Shown here in pieces: positions 43,545 through 54,764 of a DNA stretch of 64,000 nucleotides. The notes beneath the pieces were generated by a model. It saw only the letters and a list, made by a program, of their open reading frames with translations, did not search any database and had not been told where the DNA came from. The position numbers were made by a program, and so were the translations under genes. Position 1 is the stretch's first letter. Each line of letters begins with the position of its first letter. Source of the stretch: Eublepharis macularius (taxonomy: Eukaryota > Chordata > Lepidosauria > Squamata > Eublepharidae); assembly GCF_028583425.1 (NCBI RefSeq), contig NC_072796.1, positions 128,375,464-128,439,463 on the forward strand, written 5' to 3'.

Positions 43545-44215
43545 CCCAGCAGGATTTGTTATTGTTTCGCTGGGCCTGCAAAGACAGAGATGTTCCGTCA
43601 GGCATATGGCTGAGGATGGGCTTGGCCTCCACCAGCCGATAAAAAGATAAAAAGAGGACGAGTGAAAGACCTGAACCCTCCCTATTAGGGCTGTCCACCA
43701 GCTTGCTTTTTAAGTAGCGCATATCAACTGCTGCTATCTGGTTATTATATTGTTGCATATTGTATGTAAAAGGTCAAGGTAGTCCCCTGTGCAAGCACCG
43801 AGTCATTACTGACCCATGGGGGGACATCGCATCACAACGTTTTCTTGGCAGACTTTTTACGGGGTGGTTTGCCATTGCCTTCCCCAGTCATCTACACTTT
43901 ACCCCCAGGAACCCGGGTACTCATTTTACCAACCTCGGAAGAATGGAAGGCTGAGTCAACCTTGAGCCAGCTACCTGAACCCTACTTCCGCCGGGATCGA
44001 ACTCAGGTCATGAGCAGAGCCCTGTGGTGCAGAGTGGTAAGCTGCAGTACTGCAGCTTACCACTCTGCACCATGGGGGTCCTCGCATATTGTATGATTGA
44101 ATGTTTGTGTTGTTTTATACTTTATAAATTATCTTCAATGTGTTTTAAATTGTTGTAATCCACCCTGAGCCCGCTAGCAGGGAGAGTGAAATAAAAATCT
44201 AAAGTAAATAATAAA
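43545..44215 (+). pseudogene. L2 LINE 3' fragment split by a SINE
   Basis: L2 3' text (GATGTTCCGTCAGGCATATGG at the left; CACCCTGAGCCCGCTAGCAGG at the right) is interrupted at 43767-44083. The 12-mer GCATATTGTATG occurs on both sides of the insert (43755-43766 and 44084-44095). Confidence 0.85.
43767..44083 (-). repeat. Type C SINE nested in L2, with 12-bp TSD
   Basis: A complete minus-strand copy, from the BovB-like tail GTAGTCCCCTGTGCAAGCACC to the tRNA-like head GTAAGCTGCAGTACTGCAG. A perfect 12-bp TSD proves retroposition into the L2 fragment. Confidence 0.9.
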
Positions 44216-44289
44216 TAAATAAATAAAATACTCAGGTAATAGGGTTTTGCTATTAGAAATGGCTCAGAAAGGTCCATTGGCTGGGTATT

Positions 44290-44515
44290 GTTTATTGGTG
44301 TAGATGTTGTGTTTAATTACTTATGCTTTGTTTCCTCAATGTTTCATCTCTGTATTTGGATCTATGCTTTTTTTCAAATTTCTGCAACCCGTACCCTATT
44401 ATATGGTTTATTGAATGGCCCAGCCATTGATTGTATAGACTTACACTGTATAATCTGCCTTAAGTCTTGGTGAGAACGGTGGACTATAAATGAATAAGTA
44501 AATAAAATGAAGAGT
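44290..44515 (+). repeat. LINE 3' end (TTAAGTCTTGGTGAGAACGG family)
   Basis: The terminus TAATCTGCCTTAAGTCTTGG...GGACTATAAATGAATAAG is the plus-strand form of the family at 16272 and 21040. Confidence 0.5.
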
Positions 44516-44996
44516 TTGGAACAAGCTTGCGAAGTGTTTAGGATTGTAAAGATTATGATAGGACCATGAATGTGAGAAGTGTTTGGAATCGATGGATAGA
44601 GAAGTGAGGTTAGGAAGTTCAGAGGCTCAGTCCAATCCCAAAATCAACCACCTGAGCTAAACAGTTGTTGCTGAAGTTCATGGAGTAATAAAGGTCTTCA
44701 CTAAGAAGCGGGACAAGATCCCCATTTCTGTACTCCTTTATTGGGCAACCTATAAATGAGTCACTGACACCCACTCTCAGTGATTTCATTCTCAATGGCC
44801 ATTCTTTCTCCTGATGGAGCAAGAGGTTCTGTAACCAGACAAATGAAATTTGGGTATCTACCTTCCAATATTTCCAGGTGAGCCTCGACACTTTGACTTG
44901 AAGTCAGACTAGACATTTCTGCAAGGATTTCCTCTCATGGATTGTAATATCCCCCTCCCGCACTGTAGCTTAAAATGATCCTGGATGCCTCCTTAC

Positions 44997-45708
44997 TAGA
45001 CATGGGCACAAACAGAAACCCCCCCCCCCCGAATATGGTGCTCGTTGTTCGTTGCCATCCACGAACAACAAACAATGAACACTGACCTGTTCATGAACAT
45101 GTTCGTTGCTTGTGGGGGCCAGCAGGCTCTCCTCCAGCCATCAAGATCCCTACCACGCTACTCCCAGAAAGTCTACCTGAGCAGGCAGCAGGAAAGGTAC
45201 CAATAATAAATAATAGCTTGGCCCAGAGCCTGGCAGCAGCCCTGGAACTTGAAGGGGTAGATCCCTTTCCCACCACACACACAAAGAAAATTCAAGCTCC
45301 AATGCACTCTATCAAAATGCCAACAGCAACTGTCTCTCCCTCTCCACTGTCTGCAAACTAAGCCAGAGCTGGGAGCCCCCCTCCCCCCTGCTCTTTGCTC
45401 CCTTGTTGTAACAAATTTGGAGCTCCACACTTGAAAGGAAGACCTGCCTATCAAGCTAAATTGGGCTTAGATTGGGGTTTCCAGGGCAACAGCAGGAGTT
45501 CAGATAGAGTTCAGAAATCCCTGCCTATGTTGCCAAGGGAATTGATTGCAGGTGCCAGACTGTCTGGCTTCACAAACAGCAACGAATGAGGCTTGCAATG
45601 GCCACCTGTTCGTTTAGAATGGGGCCTCAGGAACAGCTTGTTCGCGAACAGCAGATTGGGCTGTTCGTGGCTTTTTTTTGTTCGTATTGCTGTTCGTGCC
45701 CATCTCTA
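44997..45708. mobile_element. hAT-like element (family G, copy 2)
   Basis: 712 bp. Terminal TAGACATGGGCACAAAC and the complement TAGAGATGGGCACGAAC agree at 15 of 17 positions. Flanking octamers CTCCTTAC and CTCTCATC agree at 5 of 8, so the TSD is worn. The interior is the reverse orientation of copy 1. Confidence 0.78.
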
Positions 45709-45716
45709 CTCTCATC

Positions 45717-46750
45717 CACCTTGAAAGGTAGGTTAGGCTGTGAGAGAACAATGAGTCCAAAGACTCCCCATGACTTCTCTGGATAAATATTTTGAACCCA
45801 GGTCTCTCCAGTCCTAGTTTGACACAAACCACCACTCAACACTGCCTTAGACTGAATCAAACACTTGATCTATCAAGGTCCCTATTGCTTACTCTGACTA
45901 AAAGAGGTCTCCATGGTCTCAGGTCATGGTTTTTCATGTAATCTTTTTAATGAAGGTGCTGGTGTGACTGGCTGCATGTTTTAAAGAGCCTGGAAGTGCT
46001 GTACACACCAGTGCAGGATTATTAAGGGTTAATTCCTATTCCAAGGCATCTGATTGGGTAGCATAAGCTGGAAAGAGGAGGGTTTTTTTTAGCCATATCA
46101 GAGAAGACTCGAGTGTGAAGAGCTGGGAGACGGAGTCCTAACTGAAAGCAATTTAACACCGACAGGAGAAGTGGGGAAAGTTGGCAAGGAAGTTTGGGAT
46201 GTAGTTGCAGACTCCCAAATGGGCCAAAAAAAGGGGAGATTTCCCCTACCCAGTCAAACAGGGAGGTAGCTCTGGAGAGTGGAGAGATCCCTGGTTAGGG
46301 GTGGTTGGAAACTACCTCTGGAGACCTTCAGATCCAGTTAACGACTGAAGGAAAGCTCTGGTGTGTGAAGAGAAAGGGATTGGGGTACTGGAAAGTGGGT
46401 ACCAGCTTTCCTAACCCAAGGAGAGAAGGGGAATACTAAAAGTATCCTAGAGTGCCTGTGGGAAAACAAGGGAACCATATATGTTGAATTATCTCAGAAA
46501 TATTCAACCCCTGATTTCACCTGAGCCTTCCTCTCTAACTAGTTAGTTATTTTTGGAGTTTTAAAAACACCTCTGGTGCCATTTCTGTTGTTTAAGGATA
46601 AGGGAACGTTATAGCTGGGTAGCGAATTGGGGACCTTCTAGCATGCAAAACATATGCACCAACACACAGCCACGGCCCTTCTCTTTCTTCAGAGGCTTAT
46701 TTTAAACCAATATTTAATGTTATTAGACCAATATATGAAGTTTGTCATTA
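45717..46750. other. No recognised feature
   Basis: 45835-45960 may be a worn SINE body. 46000-46640 shows no known family or coding domain. Confidence 0.35.
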
Positions 46751-46754
46751 TCTA

Positions 46755-46796
<42 letters not shown>
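46751..46796. repeat. (TCTG)n microsatellite
   Basis: About eleven TCTG units, next to a type C SINE. Confidence 0.95.
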
Positions 46797-46833
46797 AACC
46801 AACAGAGACAGACAGACATTATCTGAGAGAGAC

Positions 46834-47128
46834 AGGTAAAGGTAGTCCCCTGTGCAAGCACCTAGTCATTACTGACCCATGGGGGACATTGCATCACAAC
46901 CTTTTCTTAGCAGACTTTTGTTACGGAGTGGTTTGCCATTGCCTTCCCCCGGCATCTACACTTTACCCCCAGGAAACTGGGTACTCATTTTACTGACCTC
47001 GGAAGGCTGGAAGGCTGAGTCAACCTTGAGCTGGCTACCTGAACCTGGCTTCCGCCAGGATCGAACTCAGGTCACGAGTAGAGCTTGGGCTGCTGTACTG
47101 CAGCTTACCACTCTGTGCCATGGGACTC
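46834..47128 (-). repeat. Type C SINE (BovB-like tail)
   Basis: Tail AGGTAAAGGTAGTCCCCTG to head GCTGCTGTACTGCAGCTTACC. Confidence 0.87.
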
Positions 47129-47129
47129 A

Positions 47130-47838
47130 AAGAGAGATTTATAACCCCAAACAGCAAAACATTTCAAGGTGGTTCTTCCCCTAAAAAGCATCGGGACAGC
47201 CATCTTTCCGAGTGGCTCTTTCAATCAGCAAGACATTTGTGCTACTTTTATCTTTCAGCGGAATAAATGTACTTTGCACTAACAGCACATCAGAGTGGGT
47301 ATGAATGATAAATGCCTTCATGGCCTGGCCCACTGATGAAACACTCGTGCAATAGCCAGAATAACAGGAAAGGAACTGCTTAAGGCTGCAGAATCCATAG
47401 CTCTCTGTTTCCCCTATCAGCAATGCTCTGGTAGTGATCAGAAACCTGCATAGATTTCTGCAGACAAGCCGGCTGCTACAGCCGTTGTCAATACAAAGGA
47501 TCAATTAGCGGGCGGAATGTTTCTCTTAATTAGATTGCGGGGTTTGCAAGATCTAAAATTCACTGACTCTGTGATATTAATACGGGTGATAAGGACACTA
47601 AAGCATTTTAAAGGCCACAAAGCTGGAAGGAACCTGAATCCAAAGCTAAAAGCAGATGCTTGTATGATTATGGGACAAGTTAGGCACATTAGCCCACCTT
47701 TCAAGAGGACTTCTGGCTTGCATTGTATGCTATACTTCTGCTTCAAGGAGGATGCCTTGCTTGGTGTTCCTGCTGTTCTTGGAATCAGAGCATCTCTTAA
47801 AACAGAGACAAGGTCTGCAGTAACTATGTCTTTTGTCA
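47130..47838. other. Single-copy-looking segment with homeodomain-type motifs
   Basis: No repeat family recognised. 47500-47540 contains ATCAATTAGCGGGCG and CTTAATTAGATTG, TAATTA-type words often found in developmental enhancers. No coding domain. The enhancer reading is a guess. Confidence 0.3.
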
Positions 47839-47840
47839 AG

Positions 47841-48250
47841 ATGGGTAGCCGCGTTTGTCTGTAGCAGCAGAAAAGAGCAAGAGTCCAGTAGTGCCTATAA
47901 GACTGACAAAATCTGCGGCAGGACATGAGCTTTTGTGAGCTCACTTCTTCAGATACAGCTAGAATGTGAGTCCATCTCCTTATATCATGGAGACTGGGTT
48001 GATTTAAGATGCTGAATAACAATAGCTGGTGAATGACAATAGCAGGCGTGATTGGATAGGGTGGCATATGTAGAGGGGTGGTGGGCATGGAGAAATCAGC
48101 ATTGGTAATGAGACAGGAAGTCCAGGTCTTGATTCAATCCAGGTGGATGCATGGTCTTGAGCTTCATTATCAGTTGCAATTCAGCAGGCTTTCTTTCTAA
48201 CCTTCCTTTGAAATTCCTCTGGAGGATAACTGCTACTTTAAGATCCCCCT
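47841..48250 (-). pseudogene. Penelope-like element 3' remnant
   Basis: On the minus strand a decayed frame (part of 48096-48437) reads GDLKVAVILQRNFKGRLERK, then LIMKLKTMHPPGLNQDLDFL, which resembles the C-terminal end of PLE proteins after the GIY-YIG nuclease. Downstream, towards 47841, the sequence becomes family A-like: CTGAAGAAGTGAGCTCAC, GTCTTATAGGCACTACTGG, ending CGCGGCTACCC. Only this terminal piece is present. The match is from memory of the family and was not searched. Confidence 0.5.
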
Positions 48251-48333
48251 CCCTTCTTTCTTCTGTACCCCTCTTTCTTTTGAAAAATAAATAAATAAAT
48301 AATAAGATCAGCAACTGATCTAAAAATCCAGGT

Positions 48334-48470
48334 AGGATTGACAACCTCCAAGTGGAGCCTCGATATCTCCCGGAATTACAGCTGATTAGTAGACTACAGA
48401 GATCAGTTCCCCTGGAGAAAACGGCTTTTTCAGCCATTTTCCCAGCCTGGAGATTTGGGATATTACCTGC
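48334..48470 (+). repeat. Interspersed repeat, GGTTGCCA-terminus family
   Basis: ATCTCCCGGAATTACAGCTGATTAG and GATCAGTTCCCCTGGAGAAAA. The right part is missing. Confidence 0.55.
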
Positions 48471-48479
48471 AGGGGGTCC

Positions 48480-48985
48480 ACCAATTGCCTCTTCCTGCTA
48501 CAGACCCCTTATTTGCTTCTTTTGCTGTTTCTGAGGGGTCCCTGGAAGAGTCGTTTTGGGGAATATCAGTGGGCTACAGCAAGAGGAAGGAGGGAGGCCA
48601 GAAAAGTCTGTTGCCGCTCCCCCAGTGGCAGTGGGGGATTCCCTGTTCCCAGCCTCTCCCCCTACCACTTACCTGGCTGGTGGGGGGGAAAAGGCACAGG
48701 AACGGGTTTCCCGGGGCATGCTCCTGGTACGGTGCAACAATGTCACTCCCGGAAGTGACATCATTGCACAGTATGCAGGACTGCCCCTGGGCTTCGTGCC
48801 GGGCCCATTTGGCTGATTTGGGGGCCCAAATCAACCCTGCCCAAAATTCAGGAGCACTCCTAAGGCCTGTACAATGATCCTGGAAGTGATGTCATTGCAC
48901 CATACTGGGAGTGTAGAAGCGCTTTAGTGCCAGGTTCCCCGCTCTCATGCCAGGAAGGTAAGGGGACCTGGCAACTCTTGTTCAC
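48480..48985. repeat. TAGGGTTGCCAGATCCCC-family foldback copy
   Basis: Both arms carry GGAAGTGACATCATTG-type sequence, and the right end AGGGGACCTGGCAACTC is the family terminus. Open frames are not convincing genes. Confidence 0.5.
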
Positions 48986-49137
48986 TCTGAAAAGCCCCAT
49001 TGATTTTGATGGGCAGGAAGTCAACATGCGCTTAACTTTTCTACTAAAATCACTATGGTTCTTCTCAGGAAACTTCATTGAACTAACTGGGATTTTATAT
49101 TCCCTTCCTTCCTTTCCCTACACCTTCTCTCTCTCTC

Positions 49138-49350
49138 TCTAAAGAGTCCAGTAGCACCTTTAAGACTAACCAATTTTATTTTAGCATAAGCTTTCGAGAA
49201 TCAAGTTCTCTTCGTCAGTCTTTGTATCAGGCATCTGACGAAGAGAACTTGATTCTCGAAAGCTTATGCTAAAATAAAATTGGTTAGTCTTAAAGGTGCT
49301 ACTGGCCTCTTTTTGATTTTGCTACCACAGACTAACACGGCTAACTTCTC

Positions 49351-49354
<4 letters not shown>
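49138..49354. mobile_element. PLE-like palindromic element, family A (copy 4)
   Basis: The arms meet near 49220. The left end is short (AAAGAGTCCAGTAGCACC) and the right long (...CTAACACGGCTAACTTCTCTGCA). It sits within a (CT)n tract, so TCTCTCT flanks both sides. Confidence 0.78.
49235..49271 (+). ncRNA. Hammerhead-like motif in family A
   Basis: CTGACGA, extra A, GAGAA, loop CTTGA, TTCTC, GAAA, then AGC-TTAT-GCT-A. Same layout as 17420-17457 with a different stem and loop. Confidence 0.4.
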
Positions 49355-49379
<25 letters not shown>

Positions 49380-49381
<2 letters not shown>

Positions 49382-50338
49382 TGTCCATCCTAATGGACCT
49401 TCTGTCTGTCACACGCTGATCTTTGATCTGGGCTTTCTTGCCAGCCCTTCAGAACGGTCCCCGTCAGCCAGGCATCTTATTTCCATATTGCATCCGTGAA
49501 AGGGCAGCAATTATTTCCCCTCTGGAACCGTCTTCAGAGTCACAGCATTGATTAATCAGCAAAGGTTACTATAAAGGAAAACAGTCGACATTTTCATTGC
49601 CTCTTGACACATGGAAGAGCGCTAGTCTTTAATATATGAAACCTTGGAGGGGGCAGCGTACTTGCTTAGGACTCTCGTACCCTCCATCCTCCTGACCAGT
49701 TTGTCCTAGCGCAGGTCTTTCTGTGGGAGATGACAAATAATTGAGGGAGGGCCATTCAGGCTGCTCCATTATGTTTGATTTGGAAAAAAATGTCAGGCGA
49801 ATTTGCAAAATGCGAGACTTGGACAGAATCACTTTATTTCAATAACTCTTCCCAGGCCTCTGGTTGGGACTAGAGTTACCACTTATCAGGTGGTCCTGGT
49901 AATCCCCTGCTTTTCACTATACCTTATCATTTTTACAATGGGCATCAAGAGTAAAAAGGAGAGGGGGGAACAGCATCACTTCCAGGTGAAAACCTGAAAG
50001 TCTGTCTGTTGGAAATTAGCAGAGTTAATGCAAAGATTGTGCACTGGAATTAATGAGAACAGTGTAGCTCTGTAAGAATACTTCACTAAAGGATAAAAAA
50101 ATAGGATTACAGTGGATGAAAATAATAAATTGCTAAAATGACTACATCTTGCTAGAAAAGTGAGTGAGATAGACTAAGAAAGCAACCAAGACAAAGAGCA
50201 ACAAAACTTCAGTGTATAGCATCACTTAATTGACCCCCCCCCCACAATAAACAGGTTGCCCAATAGAAAATCCTAATTCTACTTCATTATGCTTAGAGAC
50301 TCCCCCTTCTATAGTAGAAAATCCAAATTCGAGGCCTA
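49380..50338. other. Single-copy-looking segment
   Basis: No repeat family recognised in 49390-49850 and no coding domain. Possible non-coding conserved DNA. Confidence 0.35.
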
Positions 50339-50611
50339 GGTAAAGGTAAAGGTAGTCCCCCTGTGCAAGCACTGAGTCATTACTGACCCATGGCGGGACG
50401 TCACATCACAACGTTTTCCTGGCAGACTTTCTGTTATGGGGTGGTTTGCCATTGCCTTCCCCAGTCATCTACATTTCACCCCCAGGAAACCGGGTACTCA
50501 TTTTACCGACCTTGGAAGGATGGAAGGCTGAGTCAACCCTGAGCCGGCTACCTGAACCCGGCTTCCGCCAGGATTGAACTCAGGTCCTGAGCAGAGCTTG
50601 GGCTGCCAAAT
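50339..50611 (-). repeat. Type C SINE abutting the L2 3' end
   Basis: Tail AGGTAAAGGTAGTCCCC at the left; the head is cut at GCTTGGGCTGCC, exactly where the L2 tail begins at 50613. The L2 may have inserted into the SINE head. Confidence 0.82.
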
Positions 50612-50612
50612 T

Positions 50613-53600
50613 AATTTAATTTAATTTAATTTATTATATTTATATTCCGCCCTCCCTGCTTTCGCAGGCTCAGGGCGGATAACAAATACAAACATGTTTA
50701 AAAACATTTAAAAACATTAACATTTAAAAACATTAAATATAACAATTCATGCTGCCCAGTGGTTCATACATGCCTCTGTGTTTGCATAGGGGTGATGGTT
50801 TAACCCCCCCTTCATGGGGGGGGCGGGCACTGCCCGGCGTTAGCCATATGCCTGGCGGAATAGCTCTGTCTTACAGGCCCGGCGAAATGCAAGCAAATCT
50901 TGCCGGGCCCTTGTCTCGCAAGACAGAGCATTCCACCAGGTCGGGGCCAGGACTGAAAAGGCCCTGGCCCTGGTCGACGCCAGGCGGGCCTCCCTAGGGC
51001 CAGGGACACTTAAAAGATGTTTTCCGCCAGAGCGGAGAGTCCTCCGGGGCTCATATGGTGAGAGACGGTCCCTCAGATACGTCGGTCCCAGTCCGCGTAG
51101 GGCTTTGTAGGTTAACACCAAAACCTTGAACCTGATTCGGTACTCCACTGGCAGCCAATGCAGCTGGCGTAGCACCGGTGTAATATGCTCCCACACCGGT
51201 GCTCCAGCAATGACCCGCGCTGCTGCATTCTGTACCAGCTGTAACCGCCGGATCAGGCCCATGGGAAGCCCAGCGTAGAGCGCGTTACAGTAATCCAACC
51301 TAGAGGTGACCATTGCTTGGACCACTGTAGTCATGTCACGGGGAGACAAATAAGGGGCAAGCTGCCTGGCCTGCCAAAGATAATAAAAGGAAGACCTGGC
51401 AACTGCAGTGATCTGGTCCTCCATCTTCAAGGAGGAATCCAGAATCACCCCCAGGCTCCTAACCCTCGGGGCCAGTGTAAGTGCTGCCCCATCAAGTGTA
51501 GGAAGCTGGGGTCCCAAAGCCATCTCCCCACGACCCACATACAGGACCTCCGTCTTCGTGGGATTCAATTTCAGCCGACTTTGTCTCAACCAACCAGCCA
51601 CAGCCTCAAAAGCACGCTCCAGGGCATCAGGGGCCGATCCAGGCTGCCCGTCCAACAACAGATAAAGCTGGGTGTCATCCGCGTATTGGTGACACCCAAG
51701 CCCGAAACTCCACACCAGCTGGGCGAGGGGGCGCATATAGATATTAAATAATAATGGAGAGAGTATCGCTCCCTGTGGCACACCACAAACCAGTGGCCTA
51801 CGAGATGACACCCTCTCCCCGAGCGCCACCCTCTGTCCCCGATCGTGGAGAAAGGAGACCAGCCACTGCAGTGCTGTCCCCTGAATCCCCACATCGGCAA
51901 GGCGGTGGGTCAGAAGCTCATGATCGACCGTATCAAACGCTGCTGACAGATCCAGCAAAATCAGCAGTGCTGATCCGCCCTGATCCAGATGTCTGCGGAG
52001 ATCGTCTGTGAGGGCGACCAACAATGTCTCGACCCCATGTCCCGGGCGGAAACCAGACTGGAAGGGGTCTAGGGCTGAGGTCTCCTTCAGGAAATTCTGC
52101 AGTTGCTTCTCTGCCGCCCGCTCAATCACCTTCCCCAAAAACGGAAGGTTGGAAACTGGTCGGTAATTGAGCAGGTCAGCAGGATCTAATGATGATTTCT
52201 TCAGAAGAGGCCGTACCACAGCTTCCTTCAGCGCCTTGGGAAAAACCCCAGAGCTCAAGGACAGGTTTATAATCGCCTCCAAGGAATTCCGAAGCCCGTC
52301 AGCACTGGCTTTCACCAGCCATGACGGGCACGGGTCCAAGGGGCACGTGGTAGGCCGTACCACCTGCAGAATCCTGTCCACCTCTTCCCCGAAAAGAGGG
52401 CTGAAATGATCTAATATGGGTCCCGAAGACGGCCAAGGGGCCTCTAGTTCATTTACTGTATCAACTGTGGCTGGTAAGTCGCGGCGGAGAAGCAAGATCT
52501 TATCAGTAAAAAAGCTCGCAAAAGCCTCACAGCTTATCTCCAAATTCAACTTTTGATGGTCTCCACCTGATTGGGAGACCAATGAACGGACCACATTAAA
52601 TAATTTAGCTGGGCGAGAGCTAGCTGATGCGATGGAAGCTGCATAATACTCTTTCTTCACAGCTTTCACCGCCATCTCATAGGACTTCATAAACAGCCTA
52701 TAAGATGTTCTTGCTTCCTCGTCCCGAGATCGCCGCCACACGCGTTCAAGTCGTCTTAGCTCCCGTTTCTGTTGCCGCAGCTCCTCCGTATACCAAGGAG
52801 CCCGACGATTCCGGCAGCGAAGAGGACGACGGGGGGCGATTTCATCGATGGCCTCAGAGAGCCGGACTTGCCAGCCCTCCACTAGCTCATCTAATGAACC
52901 ACCGTGGAGCATTGGTTCCCGCAGAGCATTCTGGAACCCAATTGGGTCCATCAGTCTCCGTGGGCGAGCATAAATTTGCTCACCGCCCTTGCAGGAGGGG
53001 GGTGGCACGCCCAGCCGGGCCTTCACAACCGCGTGGTCTGACCATGGCACCAACTCTACTTTATCCAGAACCACATCCAATCCCATCCCGAAGATCAGAT
53101 CTAGCGTGTGGCCTGCTTCATGTGTGGGTGCCGATACAAATTGGGAGAGTCCCAGTGTTGCCATGGCTGACACCAGGTCCGTGGCCTGTATCGAGGTGGC
53201 ATCATTTACATGGGCATTGAAATCCCCCAGCACCATCAACCTGGGGTACTCCAAGGCCCACCCAGCAACCACCTCTAGCAGGCGCGGTAAGGCGTCTGCT
53301 GGTGCGCTGGGTGGTCGGTACACCAAGCAGACAGCCAAACTCTCCTCGGCATTCCACACCAGGCCCACACAATCAATGCCAGAGATCTTCGGGGCGGGAA
53401 GCGGCTTGAAGGAGAAACCCTCCCGGACAAGGATTGCCACCCCTCCCCCCCGACCCTCAGTTCGTGACTGATGAAGGACCGCATAACCCGGGGGGGTCAG
53501 CTCACCAAGAGCAACTGTTTCTCCTTCCCTCACCCAAGTCTCGGTCACGCATACCAGGTCCATATTAGCTGCCATAAAAGTATCATGCAGCATACTGGTC

Positions 53601-53870
53601 TTATTATTTATGGACCTGGCATTGCACAACATCAGTGTCGAAGGAGGATTTTTCCTAGCTCCAACACCGGCATGCCTCGGGATGGGGCGTAGGTTAGAAG
53701 GGCACCGAGCCTTTCCACATCTCCGTGACCTTCTCCCTTTAAACCAGGCCCCACCGCCATACCTCCCCCGTCCCCAGAGGACTGGTATCCCTGGCCCTAT
53801 CTCAGATGCCTTCCTCATATCCATCCCCTTATCACAGCATACAAACATCCTAACAGCATAAGTTTACTAA
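50613..53870 (-). mobile_element. L2 LINE, near full length
   Basis: The 3' end is at 50613 with (AATTA)n-type repeats followed by the complement of GGAGGGCGGAATATAAATAT. The 5' end lies near or beyond 53870. It encodes the intact frame at 50840-53848. Many CpG sites remain, which suggests a relatively recent insertion. No TSD was identified, which is not unusual for L2. Confidence 0.85.
50840..53848 (-). CDS. L2 LINE endonuclease / reverse transcriptase (ORF2-type)
   Basis: An uninterrupted 1002-codon frame. Residues 70-280 form an APE-type endonuclease: NAR (76-78), TETW with Glu103, YRPP with Tyr177, GDFNAHVN with Asp209 and Asn211, HTLDLIF (247-253) and WSDH (269-272). The reverse transcriptase spans roughly 540-800: YRPVSNLPFLGKVIE (562-576), motif A LLDLSAAFD with Asp633, GVPQGAILSPLL (689-700) and motif C YADD (722-725). 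The C-terminal domain has LDYCNALYAGL (851-861) and HWLPVEYRIRFKVL (897-910), typical of L2 rather than CR1. All catalytic residues I can check are present. It would nick target DNA and copy the element's RNA. The start at 53848 is simply the first Met; residues 1-65 resemble nothing I know, so initiation may be further downstream. No ORF1 is visible. Confidence 0.92.
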   Translation of the reverse strand: MFVCCDKGMDMRKASEIGPGIPVLWGRGRYGGGAWFKGRRSRRCGKARCPSNLRPIPRHAGVGARKNPPSTLMLCNARSINNKTSMLHDTFMAANMDLVCVTETWVREGETVALGELTPPGYAVLHQSRTEGRGGGVAILVREGFSFKPLPAPKISGIDCVGLVWNAEESLAVCLVYRPPSAPADALPRLLEVVAGWALEYPRLMVLGDFNAHVNDATSIQATDLVSAMATLGLSQFVSAPTHEAGHTLDLIFGMGLDVVLDKVELVPWSDHAVVKARLGVPPPSCKGGEQIYARPRRLMDPIGFQNALREPMLHGGSLDELVEGWQVRLSEAIDEIAPRRPLRCRNRRAPWYTEELRQQKRELRRLERVWRRSRDEEARTSYRLFMKSYEMAVKAVKKEYYAASIASASSRPAKLFNVVRSLVSQSGGDHQKLNLEISCEAFASFFTDKILLLRRDLPATVDTVNELEAPWPSSGPILDHFSPLFGEEVDRILQVVRPTTCPLDPCPSWLVKASADGLRNSLEAIINLSLSSGVFPKALKEAVVRPLLKKSSLDPADLLNYRPVSNLPFLGKVIERAAEKQLQNFLKETSALDPFQSGFRPGHGVETLLVALTDDLRRHLDQGGSALLILLDLSAAFDTVDHELLTHRLADVGIQGTALQWLVSFLHDRGQRVALGERVSSRRPLVCGVPQGAILSPLLFNIYMRPLAQLVWSFGLGCHQYADDTQLYLLLDGQPGSAPDALERAFEAVAGWLRQSRLKLNPTKTEVLYVGRGEMALGPQLPTLDGAALTLAPRVRSLGVILDSSLKMEDQITAVARSSFYYLWQARQLAPYLSPRDMTTVVQAMVTSRLDYCNALYAGLPMGLIRRLQLVQNAAARVIAGAPVWEHITPVLRQLHWLPVEYRIRFKVLVLTYKALRGLGPTYLRDRLSPYEPRRTLRSGGKHLLSVPGPREARLASTRARAFSVLAPTWWNALSCETRARQDLLAFRRACKTELFRQAYG

Positions 53871-54764
53871 GTAACACAAATAGTTTAACTCTTTCACGAC
53901 TGAAATGGGAACACTTGCTAAAATCCCAACGCTGTCACACATCCTGCAATGCTCTAGGGATTCTCCTAACCTCTATGTCCCCCAGTTCTCTACAGTTATT
54001 TACCATGAATATTTAAGGGACTTTCTAGATCACTGAAGGGGTTGTGTTATGGTACTTTCACCTGGAAGTGATGTCACAGCATCGGCGACACTGTTTTTCA
54101 TGGGCTCTGTCCCAAAGCTCCCGATTTTTCTAGAGCCAGTATCATATATGCCTGTCTGCGTATCTGCCATGAATGTATTCTGTTATGTACTGGTCCTCTG
54201 AGGGCATGAGAAGTTTCTTATTGATGTTAAGGCAGTAGGTTATCTCGCAAGTATTTACTATCTCTTTCCCCGCTGCCTCCAGCAATAGCCCTTGAAGGCC
54301 GGCTGCGGCCGGTGCAAAATGTATCCTTCTTGGGAACTGGGATGATTTCATTCATTGTTCTGTCTAGCCTAAACCTAGTTTCTCCTATTCACGCCCCCTC
54401 CCCTTGGCTCCTTCTTGCTCAAACTTCAACGGTCCCTATCCTGATGGTGGGAACCTTCCCTGTAACTAACACTACCAACCCCATCCATATCACTTCTGCC
54501 AATGCACTTGTCTGAGCACCATGAACTTGATGGATCTCTAATAAAGTTACTTCGACCAATGCACCTGCGTGTTGGCTGTGGAGAACTTGGGGATTCTACC
54601 TGCCAAGGACTGACAGCCAGTCTGGCATCCCTAATTGTGGCTCTTCATTTAGACCGAGGCCCTGTGCCTTTCTCAGTCATATAACAGGCAGAAATTGACT
54701 CCATCAGAAATCTCCATGCTAGGAAAATTTGCTGAATGTTGTCTGTTATGCAGTTGTTCATGTC
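53871..54764. other. No gene recognised
   Basis: 53945-53990 resembles the repeat near 9380. The rest has no known family or coding domain. Confidence 0.4.

Noticed and set aside
51317..53692. Plus-strand frames opposite the L2 coding region
   Set aside because: Antisense shadows of the L2 frame without domains of their own.
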